This document shows, one piece after another, positions 22,901 to 34,627 of a stretch of DNA of 47,294 bases (positions within the stretch are counted from its first letter, which is position 1; each line of letters starts with the position of its first letter). Origin of the DNA: Cochliopodium minus (taxonomy: Eukaryota; Discosea; Himatismenida; Cochliopodiidae); the NCBI GenBank assembly GCA_024220525.1, contig JAMYWO010000120.1:38539-85832 (forward strand), in the 5' to 3' direction. The notes beneath the pieces were generated by a model. That model was not told where the DNA came from. It did not search any database and saw only the letters and a program-made list of their open reading frames with translations. A program made the translations under genes and the position numbers.

Positions 22901-23130
22901 TCAAGCCTTATCTCATAGTAAAACAGTTTTTCAAATTTTTGTCAACACCCACACCGTTTTTGTAAATGTTCGCCAAACAAACGTAAGAGTTGGAATCCCA
23001 CTTGACGGCCTCCTCGTAGAAAAGGATGGCTTTGTTGAGGTCTTTCTCGATGATTTTCCGCTGAAGTATAAATTTCCGATGCAGGCTAGCGCGTTGCCGA
23101 ATTTTCTTTTCGCTGCCGAGATGTAGAGTT
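19927..23130 (-). CDS. Sel1-repeat protein, 3' part, with Asn-rich tail
   Basis: Multi-exon Sel1-repeat scaffold protein, 5' end lost in the N run. Minus-strand exons, roughly: 22870-23130, 22235-22352, 21889-21959, 21793-21826, 21226-21393, 21017-21059, 20784-20895, 19927-20560. Repeats seen: AKRKFGNALACIGNLYFSG, KDLNKAILFYEEAVKWDSNS, VCLANIYKNGVGVD, KHPIALYSLAKLYFEGFTSN, SSSLGHGESAKNLG, DKAKNWFKIAVLAGNEQAKF. The first exon needs an extra A at two places (GGAAAATCATC near 23065 and GACAAAAATTTG near 22935) to read as Sel1 repeats. The last exon continues into a 60-residue Asn/Asp tract written by AAT repeats, then a tail ending ILQHVATSFLPL. The exons between 21.8 and 22.4 kb are the least certain. 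Confidence 0.75.
20150..20265. repeat. ATT/AAT trinucleotide tract coding poly-Asn
   Basis: Interrupted (ATT)n on the + strand. Read on the minus strand it gives the Asn-rich part of the Sel1 protein. A second such tract lies at 525-575 within the MFSD5 intron. Confidence 0.8.
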
Positions 23131-23611
23131 NNNNNNNNNNNNNNNNNNNNNNNNNNNNNNNNNNNNNNNNNNNNNNNNNNNNNNNNNNNNNNNNNNNNNN
23201 NNNNNNNNNNNNNNNNNNNNNNNNNNNNNNNNNNNNNNNNNNNNNNNNNNNNNNNNNNNNNNNNNNNNNNNNNNNNNNNNNNNNNNNNNNNNNNNNNNNN
23301 NNNNNNNNNNNNNNNNNNNNNNNNNNNNNNNNNNNNNNNNNNNNNNNNNNNNNNNNNNNNNNNNNNNNNNNNNNNNNNNNNNNNNNNNNNNNNNNNNNNN
23401 NNNNNNNNNNNNNNNNNNNNNNNNNNNNNNNNNNNNNNNNNNNNNNNNNNNNNNNNNNNNNNNNNNNNNNNNNNNNNNNNNNNNNNNNNNNNNNNNNNNN
23501 NNNNNNNNNNNNNNNNNNNNNNNNNNNNNNNNNNNNNNNNNNNNNNNNNNNNNNNNNNNNNNNNNNNNNNNNNNNNNNNNNNNNNNNNNNNNNNNNNNNN
23601 NNNNNNNNNNN
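23131..23611. other. Assembly gap (481 N)
   Basis: Run of undetermined bases. The sequence to its right begins with the same 77 bases that end the piece at 42004-44804, so at least that 2.7-kb piece is missing here. Confidence 0.95.
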
Positions 23612-23760
23612 TCATTTTTAATCAATCTTGTGAGAGAAGAAAAGATTGATGATTCCAATTTATTATAGTTTGATAATCTCAATATTTTCATAATTGTTTT
23701 GGTGGAAAAATATTTCTTCAATCTGATTTTGATATTATGGAACATTATATCTGTCTTCAT
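23612..23760 (-). CDS. First exon of the leucine-rich-repeat gene (body at 42118-44724)
   Basis: Starts at ATG 23758-23760 (MKTDIMFHNIKIRLKKYFST) and runs leftwards into the gap as ILRLSNYNKLESSIFSSLTR. The last 77 bases before the gap are repeated at 44728-44804. There the exon continues to a GTAAAA donor (exon end 44724) and then joins the long leucine-rich-repeat exon in phase. The piece here and the one at 42-45 kb are therefore one gene split by a scaffolding error. Confidence 0.8.
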
Positions 23761-24099
23761 TGCCAATGTTCTTTAAATAATTCAAATTGAAGGTTATTTG
23801 TATTTATGATTTGATTTAAATATTCTTTACCTCCATTTTTTACAGCCCATGGATGCTTTGAATAAAGAATGAATATCGAGATGATTCAAGATAATGAAAA
23901 GGGGGACTGTTGGAATACCAAATTTATTTTCATCCATTTTTTTTTATTTTTATCATTATCTTTTTTGACGAGGATTTAATCAATTTAAAAATATACAATT
24001 CAAGTTTAATAATTTGATATTTTCCAAAGATAAATAGTTAAAGGTAAAAAAATCTCCTTTTTTTTTTAAAAGAGAAGGAGGAGATATCCATCAGACAGA
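23761..24099. other. Spacer
   Basis: A/T-rich sequence between the first exon of the leucine-rich-repeat gene and the stop codon of the glycosyltransferase-like gene. I see no exon in it. Confidence 0.5.
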
Positions 24100-26536
24100 T
24101 CACTTGTCCAAGTTCTTGGGAGTGTCAGGATGAGCCAAAAGCTGGGTGAAAAAGTCTCTCTGCTGGACACGAACGTGCTCACAATCGCGCAACTGAGGTT
24201 CCTTGTCTATGACCTTCTTATAATCGCCCTCCTCACCAAAAGAACCGTAATTGTAAGAAGTACGACGAGATAGTTTATTTCCGATACCCCAACACTCAGA
24301 ATTTAAAAAGATCTGTTTGCACCAAACGTTTTGGTTGGGAAGTTTGTGAGGGTTCTTCCATAAGTGAATCTGGAGGGAGGATTGGGGCAGGGTGATGATG
24401 TAGGGGAAAAAATTTTTGGGGGTTTTGATTTTGGGGTGAATCTTGTCTTTGATGTAGCATTCGATGATGGGTTGCCAGTCAATGTTGATGGGGACTTCAG
24501 GGTAACCTAAGAAATTTTTAAAAAAGAAATTTGTAATCATTTCAATAGTAAAACAAATTTAAAGTAAATCTTTCATGAATATTTAAGTTTTAAAAAATTA
24601 GTTTAAAGATTTAACATAATCACTTTAGAATAAAAAAGAAATAAAAAACAAAGTTGAAAATTTTAAATTTTGAAATAAAAAATAAAGTTGAAAATTTTTT
24701 TTTAAAAACAAATAAATACCTCTTATTAAATCCCAGGTGGACTTAAAAGTAAGCCAGGTGGTAGTGCCAAAATCTCCAGTGGGAAAATCGTTGTGTTTGT
24801 TGGCAGTGTCGATCTCCAACTCATAAGCACCCACCCTCTCCCACTCCACCTTGTCCAGATGTTCTGTCATTTTGTCGGGAGAAACACCTCCTTGAAAGAG
24901 AAATGGGACCCCTCTTTTAGGAATTGGCTTAACAAAAAAATTAAAAGAAAATATTAAAAAAAAAAAATACGTTTTTGATTGAAATATAAAAAAAATATTA
25001 AAAAAAATTTTTAAACAAATAATTTTTCTTTAACATTGTTTTTTTTCTTTTGTTTCAATAAAAAATATAAATTATGATTTGTTTCAAATTTTTTTTTTTG
25101 TTAGTTCATTCAGTTAAAATAAAAAAAAAATTTCTACTAAATTTATAACAAATTTTATAAAAATTTTTGAATAATATTGAGGTAAAAATATGATAATTTA
25201 TAAATTATTAAATTTTTTTTTACTTGGATTAATGGCAACTCATTGGGAGGCTTGGTGACCAAATTGTTAGTCAAATCGCGGAAATTTTTGAAAAAAGATC
25301 CGGTGAGGATATCGTTATAGTTGATTACGATAGTGTTGTTGGTGGTTACTCTCTGAAGACCCACATTAGCTGCCATTTGGGTTTCCCACAATTGTTGGTT
25401 CTTTGCTCTTTTTTTGTAGGTGCTGTCTATCAACCAGTCTCCCTAAAAAAGAGATAAGTTAAAATAAAATTTAAAAATAAAAAATTCGAAATAAGAAAAT
25501 TATTTCATGTGTTTTATAAACAAAATTAATTAAAGATTGAAAATTATTTTTCAAAAAAAAAATATTTAAATTTGATTTAAAATATAATTTGAAAAAATTT
25601 ATAAAAAAATTTAAATTTGAAAATTTTGTTTACCACAAAAGCTCTTTCAACTTTGGCGAAAGAACAAGGAATGTCGAGTTTCCTCTTGAAAGTCTGATCA
25701 GCTCCAAACTCAACAATGATCATCTCGATGTTAGCGGGGAATTTCATGAGGTAGCTCTCCATTGAAAAGAGGGCGCTCTGGAAGATGTTGTACATCTCCT
25801 CGTCGTTCCTTGTGGGAAGAACTGTTACGATGGAAAGTTCGAAGGGCTTGTTTCTGAACCTCTCGTGGTTTTTCATCTTGAACTCTTGGCAGATGTCATC
25901 CCTCTTTTTGAAGTATTCCGAGTCTGCTTTGTTTTTGTAGACCCATGGACAATCTCTCTTTGGCCTTTCTTCGTCTTCCTCTATTATAATTTTTTATTTA
26001 ATAAAAAATGTTTAATAAAAAGTAGAAATTATTTAAAAATATTAATGGAATTAGGTCGAATGTTTTTTGTGAATTTTTTTTTTTAATAAGAATGATTCCT
26101 CATAAAAGAATATATGATCTGTAAGAATTTAATGGGTAGTATATTTTATAAAAAGCGATATCTCTTAAAATAAAATTGAATATATACCACTTTATTTGAA
26201 TGAAAAGAAAATTTTGCTTCTATTTGAAAATTTGTAATTCAATATGAATATATTGAATCTGGAATCTTATTATATCAATTGTTATATTAATTTATATGAC
26301 TATTTTCCTCCCATTATATTTATTATTTTCCAATAAAAATTTTTTTATTAACCTGTATGAGATATCTTGAAAAAGAAGATGCTAAAAAGGATGATAAAAA
26401 TGAAGAATAATATGATAGAACGCAATTTATTTCTGATGAGGATGTGCAATAGATTGATGATAGTATCTGTCAATGGTTTTTCTGATAATTTTCTCCTCAA
26501 ACTGTTATCTTTCACATCTTTGCCAAACCAATCCAT
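24100..26536 (-). CDS. Type II membrane glycosyltransferase-like protein (GT2-type fold)
   Basis: Probable Golgi enzyme. Minus-strand exons: 26353-26536, 25634-25980, 25224-25442, 24720-24927, 24100-24506; phases agree and give 454 aa. The N-terminus has a short cytosolic tail (MDWFGKDVKDNSLRRKL) and one membrane anchor (SIILFFIFIILFSIFFF). The lumenal domain starts like a GT-A fold: FELSIVTVLPTRNDEEMYNI, then NIEMIIVEFGAD. Further blocks are AANVGLQRVTTNNTIVINYN, resembling the 'NvGiRrA.ge.il..N.D' segment, and PTGDFGTTTWLTFKSTWDLI-RGYPE, resembling 'GDF.l..r..W..iRGYpE'. These occur together in a family of GT2-like transferases. A clear DxD is not seen (NYND is the nearest). Donor sugar and acceptor are unknown. 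Confidence 0.72.
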
Positions 26537-26695
26537 TTGATATTATAAAGAATGAATGTGAGGATGGATTAAATAAACACAAAAAATGTTCAAATTTCTG
26601 ATTTTTTTTTTTTATTTTTTTTATTTAGACACGTGCAGATAAATTTAATTTCAAATGTACATACTATCAATGTGGAATTAAGAACAGAAAAAGTT

Positions 26696-27722
26696 TTATT
26701 TTTTTGTTGTTTTGAACAACTTTTGGATTTCTCCAAAGAAAGAAACTTCATCAGAAATGTAAAACCTATTACTCACAATCCTCCATTCATCTTTACTTGC
26801 ACCACTGAAGTAGAAATGGTAGCTACCTGTTTTTTTTTTTTTATTTAAAAGATATAAAATAAATAAAATTAAATTAAAAATAAAATAAAAAATGAAAAAG
26901 AAAATGATAATAAATTTTTATAATTTCCTTCTGGCAATTTTTCAAAAGCAACGCCATCTTCAGATTTCTTCCCATTTATGTAATAAGTCATATTTTTGTT
27001 TTCACTTTCTAGATCCAAATAAATTCCCACTGAATCTCCTGATGAAAAATGTGTTTTTAATCAAAAAGAACTGTCAAATTTTTAAAAAATTTGTAATACC
27101 AGTTTTCCAGAGATGTTTCTTGGAGTTATTTTTTTTATTGTGATGAATGCTCGAACTATCTGACACTTTACAAATTGGATCTCTAAATTAATTTGAAAAA
27201 AGAAAAAGGATTATAAGTCAATTTTTTTTTTAAATTAAAAAATATTTTTGAAAGAAATTATATAATTTGCCTATAACTGCGATAATAACTAGAATAAGCA
27301 AAACATTTTTCTCCAAAACAAGGTCCATCTAATTTGGTATCCTTTAATGCTATTCCCAAAAACCCAAGATTATAATGCACAAAATTAAAGAGAACAAAAT
27401 GTTTTCCACTCCTAAATGAAAGATTAGTCAATGCACATGCCCATCCACTCGATTTCGCTATTTTTCCATCTTTCGATATTGATATTCCTGTGACAGCTTT
27501 TTCCCATTTCAAATCAGAATTTTCTTTGGCGAATTCTTTCCATGTTTTAAATTCTTCGGGCAATTTATTCAGTTGATATCTCTTTATGCAATAGTGATAG
27601 AAGATCTTATCTTTTTTTATATTGGTGTGGAATGTTTTGCTGCATCGAGATAAAATTCCAATTTCTCTTAATTCCAAAAATTCACCAAGATAATTGAATA
27701 TAGAAATTGGCAATTTCTCCAT
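26696..27722 (-). CDS. F-box and SPRY domain protein
   Basis: Putative substrate receptor of an SCF ubiquitin ligase. The first exon (27722 down to about 27272) starts MEKLPISIFNYLGEFLELRE and continues ILSRCSKTFHTNIKKDKIF, an F-box, then WEKAVTGISISKDGKIAKSS begins a SPRY/B30.2-like fold. Later exons: about 27094-27178 (DPICKVSDSSSIHHNKKNNS), 26925-27038 (GDSVGIYLDLESENKNMTYY, INGKKSEDGVAFEKLPEG, the classic 'GD.iG..lDle...i.f..NG' region) and 26696-26826 (SYHFYFSGASKDEWRI, stop TAA). The phases work only if the first intron uses a GC donor (AG-GCAAAT at about 27271) and the third starts G-GAAATT where a GT would be expected. A missing T there is the simplest explanation. Confidence 0.7.
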
Positions 27723-27794
27723 TCAACCAATATTATAGAGCAACCAAATTTTAAATTTTTTTTTATTTATTTTCATCTTGAAATTCGATGACAT

Positions 27795-27895
27795 CTCACC
27801 TGTGATTAAAACAGAAGAGCATCTTTTCTAATCCATACTCTTCAAAAATATTGAATCTATCTTCAACTTCCAATTCGAAAGTTTCTTAAAAATAA
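27795..27895 (-). other. Short coding-like stretch of unclear status
   Basis: Between the M16 peptidase stop (27924) and the F-box gene start, the minus strand reads ETFELEVEDRFNIFEEYGLE and then KMLFCFNHR before TGA, following an AAG acceptor. It looks coding in composition. It could be a last exon of the peptidase gene (spliced from a GTTAAC within its final codons) or a relic; I cannot decide. Confidence 0.3.
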
Positions 27896-27923
27896 GAAAC
27901 TTGTTTAAACATAATAATTTATT

Positions 27924-30900
27924 TTATTTATTGTTAACAAAAGAATAATTAGAGTAATGATCACAACAAAACAATCCGTTTGAACTGCAGAAGAAAGATC
28001 CAGTAGGATCACCCGAAATGGCAGTGATTGAAGCGACCATATAAGTGGTGTTGGCACCAACAGAGCTCCAGTTGTCAGAGAGGTAAGCAGAAAGGGAATC
28101 GAGATTAAATCCGTTGTAAAATTGGGGATAATCTTTGGGGAAATCTCTGATCAACTTTGCGGAGGATTGATTGTACCAAGAAAAAGGAGCTTTGAGGGAA
28201 ATGGAATCCAATTCTCTGGCCCAAAAAGAAAAGGTTTGTTCGTTGGCAGTGAAAGAGTTGAGAAAATTGGATTTGGCGATGTTGAAATCGTTCTGGGAGA
28301 TCATGGTGGGGAACAAAGATTGGATGATGGTGGAGATGCTGTTCAAAACGTTGTCGGGATCGTTGGGAACAGGGTTGTTGGCGGGAAAAGTAGAACCACA
28401 ACTCCAGTAAGCTCCAAAATAGCCGATGTTGTTGAGCAAGACAGGGGTATAATCGGAAACAGAACCAAAGTAAGAGAAGCCATACTTTTCTCTGACGGTT
28501 TTGAACATCTGATAGCCCAAAGCAAGATCCAAAAACTGTTTGGAGAGTTTACTAGCATGAAGGGTCTTCAAATTGGGCAAAGGAGCAGTGACCAAAACGT
28601 AAGCTCTGTTGTCAGCAGCACTCTTCATTCTGCAATCCAAATAATGGTTCTGAGTTGGACGTTTGATGAAGGTGAACGAGTTGACGTCGTTGGGAGAGTA
28701 AGGATCGTTGGAGACAGATGGAGAGACATCCCTTTTGCTGACCTTAGGTGGAACACCCCCAGCAAGAGATCCGAAATAAACGTTAAAGTAGTTGACGAGT
28801 GCTGCTTCAGTGGTTGGCGCCAAGAAATTTCCGATCACGTTGATTTGAATTCTCTCGGGGTTTTTCAAGAAATGATCTTCAATCCACTTGTTGAGCAAAT
28901 AAGGATCCAAGTTGGAAAGTTGATCGGGACCGGGGTAATTGAAAAAATATTGTCTTTCGTTGCTGTTGTTAAACCCAGATTGGAACAAAAGAGGTAAAAC
29001 AACGTCAGTCAAAATCTTGGGGACAGATCCCTGATTGATGCTATATTCTCTAGCTTGAACATAAGCTTTGGCAGCGTTGATGATGTTGAATTGATCGAAC
29101 AAAGGAGAAACGGAGAATCTTAGAGCTTCAACAGCAGAACGATAGTCAAAAGCGCTGGTACAAGAGCTTCCCTTTGGAAAATTAGGACAAGCTGGGTGCA
29201 AGTTGTAAGAGATTGCCAAGTTATCACCTGTGCAGGAAATGGCAGGGATAGGATGCATTGCATTGACGTAAGTAGCAGGATATCTATCTACAAAGGAAGC
29301 GTTGGAGATGCTTTGATCCACACAAGAATCTCCGCCATAGTTTATACAGTAAGAAGTAGGTTTGATTCCCACATTCAGCAACTCGCAAGCTCCCGCCAAA
29401 GAAGCTTTGTTAGCGATGGTGGCCTTTCCTCCCAAAGCTTGTATATTTACAGTTATTTGTCCAACAGGTTGCTTGACGTTTTTCACATTCAACGCAATGC
29501 CATTGGAAAGAGTATATTGGGTCACGTTGTTGTTGATTTCTACTTTAGTCACATTGTTCAAAGTGCCAAACTTCTTTGTATCGATGAATTGAGTGGAGAC
29601 AACCACTGGTGGAGTGGAAGAAGAACCACCCGATACTTGAACCTCTTTCACAACATCCCTTATGATTCTTTGTATGGCGGAAGCAGTGGGCAACTTCTTA
29701 GGATCAATGGAGCTGTCAGCAAAAATGTTGATGGACGCTTCCCCTACTTTGGTCAAATTGTATCCAACACAACACAACAAAGAGTCCCACGTGTTCTTTG
29801 CGAGGGATTGAATATAAAGTCTGGAAGACTCCAAATACGCAATGCTGAGATCTTCAAAATTTTAAAAAGTTTTAAAATAGAAATTTTATAAAATTAAAAA
29901 ATGGTTGTACATTTGTTGTAAAGTACAGAGTATTGTTCGGGATCAATGTAAATTCCTTTTGGATCTGCATCACCAAGTATTTGGTTAATGAGGGTAGTAG
30001 AGTCTACCAATCCAGAATACTGGACTTGACTTTTCAAAGCAGCGGCATAAGAAGCAAAAACTTGGAGTAACAAGCTTTCTTCAGGCCCGTTAGTAGCCAA
30101 ATTGTAGAGTGAAAATATTCCCACCTGAAAGACATTCTCCCATTCCATGAAAGAGCTGGAAGAGGAAGGAGAATTGATAGCAAAAGTGGACATCAAAGTT
30201 CCCAAAGAATACTCGTTCTCCGTAGAAAAAGAAGCATAAGGGAACAGTGGCTTGTAGGTTGAAAATGCGCTAGATTGTGCGTTCAGCAAAGCGGAAGTTT
30301 TGTAGTTGAGGATGACAGAAAACATTCCATCCAACAAATCGAGATCTCTTTGATCGATGTTCTCGTAAGGCTTGTTGATGTAAGAATCAGTGATGAGGAG
30401 ATACAAAGATACTCCATCTTCTCCGGTGACTTGGGATATGTGGAAAGGCTCCTTAGGCTTGATAGATCCAGGAGCTGGATGCTCACTGGGTTGTCCTTCG
30501 ACTGTTATATCTTCCCATTCTTTTTTGACAATCTCTTCCATTTTGCCTTCCGATTCAATGAAATCTCCAACAACAAACAATGTAAATCTTGATGGATGAT
30601 ACCTTTGAAATAAGATTTGTATAACAATAATAATCAATTTTTTAAAACTTAACAATTATTATTTGTTACCATTTCTTTTTAAAATTGTTGACAGAATCCA
30701 CACTAAAATTCAAAATCTGATTTACTTTTCCTATTGTCAACCTATTAGTATATCTATAATCTGGAGCATGATTTTTCAACAATTCTACAAATTCAATAAA
30801 TTGTGTTCCATTTCTATATCTCTCTTCACCCAAAACTGCACCCTTCTCCATATTAACAGATTGTTCCAATGGTTCAGAATATACCACCTGATTTTGATGT

Positions 30901-31734
30901 ATTTTGAATGCATCCAAATATTTATCTGAATCAATATTGAAAACAAAATAGTTTGTTGTTCTCCAATTCGTCCATGCATTATATAATACTCCTAATCTCT
31001 GTAATTCATGGAATATGCCACCTCTTCCTTTGAAATCTCTCGCTATTAAAAAAATTTCTTTAATCTTTTTGATTTTTCAGTGAAAAAGAAATTTTCATTG
31101 AATCATGATAGAAGAGAATTGAATATTCATTCAAAATTTGCAACATTATGACAAAATTTTGTTTAAAATAATAATATTTGGATGATATAAAATGTAATAA
31201 ATTAATTTACAATTATCAAATGCTATATGTTCCACAAAATGAGCCAATCCAAATTCCCCATCTTCTTCATCTAAACTTCCCACTTCTACTCTCAACATAG
31301 TTGACACTTTGCCTTGTAAATAGTTATTTTTGCATATTATAAACTTTATTCCATTTTTCATTGTTCCTCTCAAAATTCTATCGCTTTCTCCCAATTTCTT
31401 CTCATTTCTTAAATTAATTGGTTTATTTAAAGTGTTTAGATTTAATTAATAAATCAAACCCTAATCTGTATGGCAAATATACCATTGATTGTAAAGTAAT
31501 AAATATGATCAATATCAAAAAAAGAGCAGCCACTATGATTATTTTCAACACGTAATGAAAACAATCCACAAAATTTTTGTTGTAAAGTTTTTCATCATGT
31601 GCTTTTCTCTCGAGAACCTCTGGTGATGAATCAGATATCAATTTCATTTCTTGATCTTCGTTATGTAAATCATTATCTTCTTCAATGCTATCATTTAGAC
31701 CATGATTTTCCTGATCATCAATTTCATTTAACAT
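27924..31734 (-). CDS. Membrane-anchored M16 (pitrilysin-type) zinc metallopeptidase
   Basis: Minus-strand exons: 31460-31734, 31211-31407, 30670-31042, 29911-30602, 27924-29851. All phases agree and give 1154 aa, the size of long M16 enzymes. Residues 1-65 form an acidic cytosolic tail, followed by a membrane anchor (VLKIIIVAALFLILIIFITL), so the catalytic part lies outside or in a lumen. The M16 active site is present: DEEDGEFGLAHFVEHIAFDN contains HFVEH (HxxEH), and the third zinc ligand Glu is in VNMEKGAVLGEERYRNG. NAWTNWRTTNYFVF and WYHPSRFTLFVVGDF match the usual 'NA.T...T.Y' and 'wY.p.nm.l.vvGD' blocks. A second, inactive-type half follows (HLDCRMKSAADNRAYVLVTA, FKTVREKYGFSYFGSVSDY). 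The first intron is 52 nt and removes what looks like an in-frame stop. Confidence 0.9.
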
Positions 31735-31905
31735 TATCTCCCTTCACAATTTTTTTTATTATAATTTGGGATGAAATATATTTCTTTGGTGGTACAGAAA
31801 GAGAAGTATCATAGGATTTATAATTTACAAAAATACTGAGCTCATTGAAAAGCATTTATTACAGTTGAATCGTTTTAAGAAAAAAAAAAAAAATTGTTGA
31901 TAAAT

Positions 31906-33447
31906 ATGTTCACACAATTCAGAAAGGGAACCCCTCATAAGATATATTCAGATAAATCATTCAATGATTCGATAAATAAGAGTGAAACAAAGACTCCCAA
32001 AGAAAAATCGATCCCACAAAAAGAAAAGAATCAAAGTCTCAAGGAATGGAAAGAATTATTGCTGGAAGAGGAAGATAAATTATCATTATTGATGAAATGG
32101 AGCAATGAAACCATAAATTCCTCACCATTCAATAATACTGCATATTTCATCAAGAATAGTCTTGAATCCAAACAGAAAAGACATAAATTCCTTTTGAAGG
32201 AATTATTGAAGATACCCATTATAAATAACGAAAATATATATAGAGAATTTCTTGAAAATATCACAAAAATAGATAGTGCGATATCATTATGGACAAGATT
32301 AGAAATACTAGAAAAGAAAGACAGCAAAAAAATAGAATCAATAAAGAAATATATCTTGAACAATCAAGGGAATGAAGATATCTTCATAAACATATCGAAT
32401 ATAGATCATTTATTTGCAAAATGCTTGGGAAATTCATTCACAAAAGAAATTGTTGTTGAAATATCTCTTGTGCAATATATTTTGGCGCCATTTATCAAAA
32501 AATTTAAATATGCAGAATTGATACAAGATCTGAGCATAATCCCCTGGTTCATCAAAGATAATCTTGTTTCATTCGTATCCAATATCATAAGCCAAACAAT
32601 AGAATCCATCAAAAGAGAATCCACCTATTTCATCGACAAAACATTCGAACTGATCAGGATAGTGTTGAAAGTCCTTAACTCTTTCTACGCAGAGCTCAGT
32701 TTTAATTCAGAGATCAAGAAGAACATAGAAGAACTAAACAACCGTCTTTTGAGATTGATCGGATCACCTCATTACTTGGCAAAGGGAATCAAAAAGACAG
32801 AGAAGAGGGACTTGTTGGAACTCATGAAAGCTCTATTAAAAAAGTACTCCAAAGATTCCGAGAAGATGAGAGAGTTTGAGACAAAATTTCTTAACCTTTC
32901 TAAAGAATATGAAAACTTTGATGCTGTTTTCGAGTGGGCTGACTACACTTTGCAGGGGACTGACTTGAACCAATCTAAAATCTTCTCCAATTTTGTTGTA
33001 GAGTATCCCCAAAAGATCCCTGAGCTCTTCAGGTGGCTTCTCTCCAAGGGGAAGGAACTTTCTGATAGCAATCGTGTTGATGACAAGTCATATTACTTTA
33101 AGGCTCTCACTTTTGCTCAACATCACAGATATGATATCTCTGATATCCTTTCGCAAGATTCTTTCGAACATTTGAAATGGTAATTCTCCTTTTTTCGATT
33201 GTTTTATTGTAAAATATTTTTTTCTTTATCACTGATTAGGATCCATTACCTTGGCACAGAAAATGATAAATATCCTCTCATTTCGGAGAACTTTACCTTG
33301 CTCAAAGTCAGAGCAGAAGATAACGAAGATAAGAAAACTAATCTCCACAACTTCAATATGTTTGCTAAAGCTTGTTTCATGTCTACTGAGGATTTGTTGA
33401 TTGAAGAGAAGAATGAATTGGATTTATCTTTTAGTGATGAAAATTAA
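31906..33447 (+). CDS. Alpha-helical protein, unrecognised (493 aa)
   Basis: Two exons, 31906-33179 and 33240-33447, joined in phase (TG + G, Trp). The ATG at 31906 is chosen because the frame upstream has only TTG codons. The N-terminus is polar and Lys/Ser-rich (KSETKTPKEKSIPQKEKN). The rest is strongly helical with leucine-spaced stretches, e.g. LKELLKIPIINNENIYREFL and FELIRIVLKVLNSFYAELSF, then PQKIPELFRWLLSKGKELSD and SYYFKALTFAQHHRYDISD. The look is that of a tethering or scaffold helical-repeat protein, but I recognise no family. It is followed after 104 bases by the PH-RhoGAP gene on the same strand. Confidence 0.7.
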
Positions 33448-33551
33448 ATTTTTTTGTCGATCTATTAAAAGAAAATTAATGAAAAAACATTTAGTTTATT
33501 TCCTTCAAAAAAAAAATAATATAAATTTTTATTTTATAAAAAATTGGAGAA

Positions 33552-34590
33552 ATGGAAACTGGGAAATTGATAGAACTCAATGTTCTGTTCACAAGGTTTA
33601 TTTAATTCAAATGCTTTATTGATATTTTCTCTTATATTCAAATTAACTCTGAACATTACTTCAGGAAGAAATTTATCAAGATGAAATTTATGGAGAACAT
33701 TGATTTTATCACCCTAATTGAAAACGTAACTGAAAAACTGATGAATGGCAATGGAAGCAATTTTGCCATCTGTTCTCCCATGACCAATGATGTCAATGAG
33801 ATAAATTGGCAAGCATTGAAGGAAATTATTGGAAATAATATTAATTCTGGGGTAAATTCTTTTGGGACTTATCATATATCCTTCTAAATAAATATTTCAT
33901 CTTCAATTTCGAAAAGGGATTAAATGATAGTCTTATTATGAAATGTATAAATCCGCTTATTAAAGCATATTTTATCTCATAATAGATTGATTCAATATTC
34001 TTTTTTCACTTTGAAAAAAATTAATTAAATTAATTTTATAATTATTTTTAATTTTCCTTTCTTGAACAAAAGGATATTATAGAAATGAAAGTAGATCCAA
34101 AATTGATCTATTTTAAATTCGACAGAGAAGGGATCTCCAACATAACATCCATAAAATCGAAAGCCTATCTCAAAATCTCCCTATATGATTCAATATCAGA
34201 TTTATATGTGCCCATAAGAAATCTATTGCAGATAAAATCGACCCAAGAACAGATATGCTTTAGACATTTTAATCCATTCGAGCCAGAAAATAGAGGTTTA
34301 ATAAAAAATTAATAAAATAAAATAAAATTATTCAGTGAATTTCAAAATTATAAATATATAAGATTTTATTTCTTTTTATTTTGTAAATAAAAGGTAATTT
34401 CTTGAATATCAGCAAATCTTTGATAGATCAAGGAGTAAGTGCATTGGGAAATATAGTAGTTTGCCCAATCAATGTATTCTTAAAAGTAAACATTTTTTCA
34501 AAATATTTTTTTATTTTTTATTAATTTATTTATTTTATTTTTTATTTTTATTTTATATTTTAAATTTTATACTTTATATTTTATATATTT

Positions 34591-34627
<37 letters not shown>

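Noticed and set aside
28122-29891. Long + strand open frames inside the M16 gene
   Set aside because: Antisense shadows of a long conserved exon; no splice sites or family match.
31400-31460. Apparent +1 frameshift at an AAA-TAA in the M16 gene (Euplotes-like)
   Set aside because: A normal 52-base GT-AG intron (31408-31459) removes the stop and joins the two frames in phase.
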